DNA from: Alphaproteobacteria bacterium
GTDB taxonomy: Bacteria > Pseudomonadota > Alphaproteobacteria > SMXS01
Reading direction: 5' to 3'
Length of the DNA: 64,000 nucleotides
NCBI GenBank assembly: GCA_028284945.1
Contig: JANQQJ010000033.1
Coordinates: 62,001 to 126,000 of the forward strand
The position numbers and the translations under genes are program-made. Below are positions 60,034-64,000 of the stretch, piece by piece; positions within the stretch are counted from its first letter, which is position 1, and every line of letters starts with the position of its first letter. Under the pieces are notes generated by a model. It saw only the letters and a program-made list of their open reading frames with translations, had not been told where the DNA came from and did not search any database.

Positions 60034-60848
60034 TTCAGCATATTAACCAGTCTGCTTTTCAGGATGCGCCCCCAGACCAGCAACGCTACGGCTTGGCTAC
60101 GCAGCCAGAGTCTTGCGGTTTTGTTTGGAAAAATGGCTTCCTCGCTCACGCTCAGTGACATGTCGGGTGTTACGCCGTCGAGGATTTGAAGCCAGCTGTT
60201 ATCACGCTCATAGCCGTCCTGCTGCAACTCGGCTTGGATTGAGCCATATCGTTCAATCTGACCGGCAACCCGCGGTAGATGGTTGTGCCACTTGCCAATA
60301 CTGTTCGTGTCGGCTTTTCGAAGCGTCCGAAGCGCCAATTGCGACTCTTGCGACGGGCGAGCCAGGGTATGGAAGTCCGAGAATTTCCCGATTTGTTCAA
60401 GCCAAGGAATTTGCCGTTCAAGCTCCTCCTGGAGCTTGTCAGGACCCGAGACAAGGTCTTCATATCGGAGCTGAATCAGCCTGGCATGAGGTTTGTGATT
60501 TACAAACTTTTTCCGGATTTTTCGCCATTGGTCCAGGCTCGTCCAATAGCGGTCAGGCGCCCGTCCATGGATGCTTGAAATGATGTCGCGGGGGTCGCGT
60601 AGCATATAGACCAGCCAGATTGATGGATGGGATAGCAGGATCGATGTCAGTGATCCACCACCAGGCCGCTTGGTCAGACAGGTCCCGGAATACCCGACTG
60701 CAAATTCGCGATATTTCACTTCGCTATCCGGCGCAAAATCCCAGTGATAGGCGTTGCGCATCATCTCGGTGAGAAGTGTCGTTCCCGATCGTGGCGGACC
60801 AGTAATATGAACATGTCGATACAAGATGCTGCCCCGTTTATGGCCCAC
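60030..60848 (-). CDS. Sulfotransferase family protein
   Basis: PAPS-dependent sulfotransferase of 272 residues. The 5'-phosphosulfate loop GPPRSGTTLLTEMM (about 17-30) and the 3'-phosphate segment MLRDPRDIISSIHG are intact, with the later LIQLRYEDLV typical of bacterial members. The acceptor is unknown; bacterial relatives modify surface polysaccharides, lipids or small molecules. It sits with two transporters in what looks like an insertion before proS, 38 bp downstream of the MFS gene. Confidence 0.88.
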   Translation of the reverse strand: MGHKRGSILYRHVHITGPPRSGTTLLTEMMRNAYHWDFAPDSEVKYREFAVGYSGTCLTKRPGGGSLTSILLSHPSIWLVYMLRDPRDIISSIHGRAPDRYWTSLDQWRKIRKKFVNHKPHARLIQLRYEDLVSGPDKLQEELERQIPWLEQIGKFSDFHTLARPSQESQLALRTLRKADTNSIGKWHNHLPRVAGQIERYGSIQAELQQDGYERDNSWLQILDGVTPDMSLSVSEEAIFPNKTARLWLRSQAVALLVWGRILKSRLVNMLN

Positions 60849-60886
60849 CAGGTGGTTCTCGCACGGCCGGATGCAGGCCTGCTTGG

Positions 60887-62197
60887 CTAGGACGCGTGCA
60901 GGTCGGCCCGGATAAGAGGCCGAACCCCGATAGCATAGCAGGTCGCCGATGCGGTCCCGAACACGACGAAGAGGACCGCCATTGAATTGCCGATCAGGGC
61001 CGTGTCGGCAAACACGGTGTCGGTCAGGAACCCAATGAATGGCGGGCCGAAGCCAAGGCCAAATACATTGGTCGCGACGACAAAAACCGCTGCTGCCCGC
61101 CCACGAAAAACATTGGGGGTGATCCGCTGCAATGTCGTGGTCATCAGCGCGAAGGGAATGGTGACCGTATAGCTGAGCAGTGCGATAAGCGGCAGCACAC
61201 CAGCCTCACCAATGACAGGCAGTAGAAGGCCTGCAGGAATCAGAACGCCGGCGCACACCATGCCGATGGTCAGGGAGTGGTCTTTGCCCGTCCGCCGCAA
61301 CAGCATGCGCTGAATGAACGGCCCGCTTAGGACACCCAGAGATCCGAAAATAAGCGCAATGACACCATATCGTGTGCCCGCATCGCTGATATCCCAGCCG
61401 TGAACCCGGATCAGATAGGTCGCGGTTGCGGCCTGGAGGCCGTAGAGCATCACCGCCAGAAAGCCGGATCCAAGCCACAGGCCGGCATAGATCCGCCACC
61501 GGCTACGCACGACCGCGAGGAAATCGCGAAAACTTCGTTGTTCCGGGTTCTCGTCGCTGGTGAGAATGCGCGTTGGTTCTCTTAAAAGCACGAAGATCGC
61601 GGCCAGAAGCAGACCGGGCGCACTGACCAGAATGAAGCAGATTTGCCAGGGCTGCAGCGTCATATCACCCACCTGGATGGGCTCTGCAAAGGCACTGAGA
61701 ACCTGCGCGCCGAAAAGCATGGCGAGACCTGCACCCAGATAGGGACCGGTCAGGAATATACTGACGGGAGCGGCGCGTTTCTCTGGTGGAAAATTGTCAG
61801 CCAGCATAGACCAGGCCGCCGGCGTGAGCGCTGCTCCACCGACGCCAACACCGGCGCGGGCAATAGCGAGATGGGTGACATCCCGGACCATCCCGCACGC
61901 CATGGTCGCCAGGGTCCAGAACCCGATCCCCATGGCGAGCAGGTTTGTCCGGTTGAAGGTGTCGCTTAATCGGCCCAACGGAAAGCTGATCAGAATATAT
62001 GTGGTGACGAAGGCCGGCCCCTGAACGAAGCCGATCTGCAGATCGGTGAGGCCAAGATCGTGTTTGATGGGCTCGGCCAGCAGATTGAGAATTTGCCGGT
62101 CAATAAAGGACAGAATGAACGCCAGCAGCAAAAGGCCGGTAATCATCCAGGCGCGCGCGGGGCTTGGCCAATCTTGTTCAGAGGGCGCAGCTGTCAC
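60887..62197 (-). CDS. MFS transporter (spinster-like)
   Basis: Major facilitator of 436 residues with 12 predicted transmembrane segments. Loop 2-3 carries GRLSDTFNRTN, and the N-terminal helix has LLLAFILSFIDRQILNLLAEPIKHDLGLTDLQIG, resembling the spinster-type group. The substrate is unknown. It lies between the sulfotransferase and the AEC gene, all on the minus strand. Confidence 0.88.
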   Translation of the reverse strand: MTAAPSEQDWPSPARAWMITGLLLLAFILSFIDRQILNLLAEPIKHDLGLTDLQIGFVQGPAFVTTYILISFPLGRLSDTFNRTNLLAMGIGFWTLATMACGMVRDVTHLAIARAGVGVGGAALTPAAWSMLADNFPPEKRAAPVSIFLTGPYLGAGLAMLFGAQVLSAFAEPIQVGDMTLQPWQICFILVSAPGLLLAAIFVLLREPTRILTSDENPEQRSFRDFLAVVRSRWRIYAGLWLGSGFLAVMLYGLQAATATYLIRVHGWDISDAGTRYGVIALIFGSLGVLSGPFIQRMLLRRTGKDHSLTIGMVCAGVLIPAGLLLPVIGEAGVLPLIALLSYTVTIPFALMTTTLQRITPNVFRGRAAAVFVVATNVFGLGFGPPFIGFLTDTVFADTALIGNSMAVLFVVFGTASATCYAIGVRPLIRADLHAS

Positions 62198-62284
62198 CGC
62201 GCGTCGCCAACGGTCAAGTTTTGCAAATTTCTCCCCTTCTCGGCAGTCACTCTATCGAAGGGGGAGGGCGTGTCAAAGGCGGGA

Positions 62285-63238
62285 TCAAAGATTCAGTAGA
62301 AATATCAGCGGGATGGTCACGAGGCTGAGGAAGTAGGTGGCGATAACGAGATTCGAGGCCACGGCCCCGTCGCAGCCATAGCGGGCGGCAACAACGGCAG
62401 CGATCGCACCGGACGGCATTGCAGCCTCAAGAACAAGAATCGCGCGCTCCGTATCGTCCATGTGGATCACGCCGGCGGCAAAGCCTGCAGCGGCCGGCTC
62501 CACAATCAGTTTCAGGCTGCCGACCAGAAGCAGTAGAGGGAGCAGAACCTTGATACTGACCGGCCGCAGCATTAGTGCGATGCTGAACGCCACGAGAAGC
62601 AGCAATGAGTCACTGGCGACTTGCAGCGGCTGGGCCAGAATCCGTCCGACCCAGTTCTCTGTCGGCAATCCCGACCATGAAATCGCAAGGCCGATGAGCA
62701 AAGCAATGAACATGGGCGATGAAAAGAAAGCGCGGGCAGGGCTCGCCGATCCATCGCCCAGCCGGTCGCCACCGCCGAAATAGCTCGAGACCAGCACACC
62801 GACGGTGAATACGGGGATGATGGCACCAACCTCGCCAATGATGAGGGCATCCATCAGCGCATGAGGATCGTTCGGGAAGATCTGTTGGACAAAGGCATAG
62901 CCAAGAGTCGAAGAACTGCCGAAGGCGGAAACCATAACAACGGCACCCAGAATAGGCTTCTCGAGCCGCATAAGGTGACCAGCCAGCCACGCAATGGCGC
63001 CGACCAGCAGGACTGAAAAGAACATCAGCGCGGCACCGGGAAGGTGGTGCAGACCAAGACCCGGTGGTTGGGCTAGGTTCACAATGATCAGCCCGGGCAG
63101 CGCGAATTCGGTAACCAGCCGGTTGAACAGGTCCCGATGGCTATCGTCGACAACCCCGCGACGCCGCAGCCATAGAACCGCACCGATCAGAACGACCAGG
63201 ACAATGATCGCCTCAATCAGGGTTTGAAGATGTGCCAT
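62285..63238 (-). CDS. AEC family transporter
   Basis: Auxin-efflux-carrier-like permease of 317 residues and about ten transmembrane segments. It contains FALPGLIIVNLAQPP and the C-terminal half with VLEAAMPSGAIAAVVAARYGCDGAVASNLVIATYFLSLVTIPLI, the family's second-repeat signature. Substrates are usually small carboxylates, unknown here. A long gap with an orphan terminator lies upstream. Confidence 0.88.
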   Translation of the reverse strand: MAHLQTLIEAIIVLVVLIGAVLWLRRRGVVDDSHRDLFNRLVTEFALPGLIIVNLAQPPGLGLHHLPGAALMFFSVLLVGAIAWLAGHLMRLEKPILGAVVMVSAFGSSSTLGYAFVQQIFPNDPHALMDALIIGEVGAIIPVFTVGVLVSSYFGGGDRLGDGSASPARAFFSSPMFIALLIGLAISWSGLPTENWVGRILAQPLQVASDSLLLLVAFSIALMLRPVSIKVLLPLLLLVGSLKLIVEPAAAGFAAGVIHMDDTERAILVLEAAMPSGAIAAVVAARYGCDGAVASNLVIATYFLSLVTIPLIFLLNL

Positions 63239-63724
63239 CTTGCCGCCCGTTTGTTCCCGGAAGCCGGTATCGACGTTCCGGGGCCCTCTTCATTTGATTA
63301 AGGCTATGCGCTTGGTACAAAAAAGAAAAGCAAGGCGCGAAGCCTTGCTTTTCTCTTTCGTGTTCGTTTCCCGGCGCGCTTTTTGCGCTGCCTTGGTCTT
63401 TCTAAGTCCCCTCCCACAAGGACCGGCCCTCCCCAAACTTGGGCCACCCCGATATTGCTCGGAGCTTTTCTCTTCATGGCCGCGATTACATTTTTGTTGC
63501 GGCTCGTTGTTGAGGAAAAGTTAGGTGATTCACCTTGCTGTGTCACCGGCACAACAGCGTTTTTCATCAAGTTCCGGTGCATTTCTGGCAACCTGTGGCA
63601 TAAATCACACACAGCCGTTTTCAGCGGAGAAATGCGAAATAGCACAGGCATTCGATTGATATGACGGGCCTTGCTGCCTAAAGTCCGCGGCTGATTGAAC
63701 TAGAAATATCAAGAGCCGAAGCCA
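63239..63724. other. 486-bp intergenic region before proS
   Basis: No convincing gene. Short open frames on both strands have poor codon texture; one plus-strand frame (63383-63664) encodes a hydrophobic stretch (ATPILLGAFLFMAAITFLL) but no recognisable protein. The region holds a strong hairpin at 63324-63354 and a 13-bp palindrome AGGTGA-t-TCACCT at 63523-63535. It must also contain the promoters for proS and the AEC gene. Confidence 0.6.
63318..63357 (-). terminator. Orphan bidirectional terminator-like hairpin
   Basis: Perfect 13-bp stem AGAAAAGCAAGGC (63324-63336) / GCCTTGCTTTTCT (63342-63354) with a five-base loop. It is followed by six Ts on the minus strand, with a weaker T-rich flank on the plus strand. 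No annotated gene reads into it from either side. Confidence 0.8.
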
Positions 63725-64000
63725 ATGCGCCGATCGTCTTTCTTTCTTCCCACATTACGGGAAAACCCCACCGAGGCTCAGATTGTCTCGCACACGTTGA
63801 TGCTGCGTGCGGGCATGATACGCCAGTCCTCTGCCGGGATTTACTCGTGGTTGCCGATGGGGCATCGGGTACTGAAAAAGATCGAACAGATCGTCCGCGA
63901 GGAACAAGACCGGGCAGGGGCGCAGGAATTGCTGATGCCGACCATTCAGCCAGGCGAGTTGTGGCGTGAGAGTGGCCGGTATGACGACTATGGCAAGGAG
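63725..64000 (+). CDS. proS: Proline-tRNA ligase (5' part)
   Basis: First 92 codons of prolyl-tRNA synthetase, cut by the window end. The opening [18 protein letters not shown], then [33 protein letters not shown] and [17 protein letters not shown], is the class II catalytic N terminus (motif 1 and start of motif 2). Its position after DUF1467 is the alphaproteobacterial norm except for the three-gene insertion. Confidence 0.96.
   Translation, partial: MRRSSFFLPTLRENPTEAQIVSHTLMLRAGMIRQSSAGIYSWLPMGHRVLKKIEQIVREEQDRAGAQELLMPTIQPGELWRESGRYDDYGKE

Noticed and set aside
63304-63651. 115-codon minus-strand open frame before proS
   Set aside because: It runs through the strong terminator hairpin and ends in sequence with basic, low-information composition; no family is recognisable.
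63383-63664. 93-codon plus-strand frame with one hydrophobic stretch
   Set aside because: One hydrophobic segment is not enough; there is no ribosome-binding site or conserved context, and the rest looks random.

Overview
The window is chromosomal DNA of an alphaproteobacterium. The evidence is gene content and order: an uninterrupted nuoA-N operon followed by birA, coaX, rnj, a methylmalonyl-CoA epimerase and a DUF1467 gene leading to proS; lptD-surA-pdxA-rsmA against yicC-gmk; purMN next to a DUF2066 gene, a CDP-alcohol phosphatidyltransferase and an HdaA-type gene, then ppk and ppx; and tig-clpP-clpX-lon-hup. The DNA is moderately GC-rich, and GTG and TTG starts are common. I cannot name a genus. 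Almost every gene is a housekeeping gene. There is no phage, CRISPR array, transposase or rRNA operon.

Layout. 1-13.9 kb: half of a dispersed repeat, an SDR, yicC-gmk converging on the outer-membrane/B6/rRNA-methylation block rsmA-pdxA-surA-lptD, then pepA-holC, a SnoaL-like gene, ndk, purNM and a DUF2066 protein. 13.9-25.3 kb: phospholipid synthesis, an Hda-like ATPase, polyphosphate metabolism (ppk, ppx), a small hydrolase, then a sulfur/Fe-S block (cysE, two tandem cysteine desulfurases, ferredoxin, TfoX-like), a palindromic intergenic repeat and an RhlE-type helicase. 25.4-34.3 kb: parE behind a small exported protein, glnB-glnA with a sigma-54 promoter and a clear terminator, an aminotransferase, tRNA-His with a 3' repeat and a GIY-YIG gene, nnr, a GST, and tRNA-Leu with a second copy of the same repeat. 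34.3-41.9 kb: the chaperone/protease cluster tig-clpP-clpX-lon, HU, tRNA-Val, an ArsR-DUF2087 regulator under a near-perfect palindrome, and tRNA-Asp. 42.0-60.0 kb: one long co-directional transcription unit for respiratory complex I plus birA, coaX, rnj, mce and DUF1467. 60.0-64.0 kb: three minus-strand genes (sulfotransferase, MFS, AEC transporter) that look inserted before proS, which runs off the window.

I did not find a clear new multi-gene system. The most interesting signals are: (i) a ~100-bp repeat that begins exactly at the encoded CCA of two different tRNA genes, one copy leading straight into a GIY-YIG nuclease gene; (ii) an isc-like locus reduced to two desulfurases and ferredoxin, in which the IscS also lacks the C-terminal tail that normally docks the scaffold; (iii) a purM whose conserved N terminus can only be reached from a CTG codon; (iv) strong palindromes before the ArsR-DUF2087 gene and before ppk; and (v) an orphan strong terminator in the 486-bp gap before proS.
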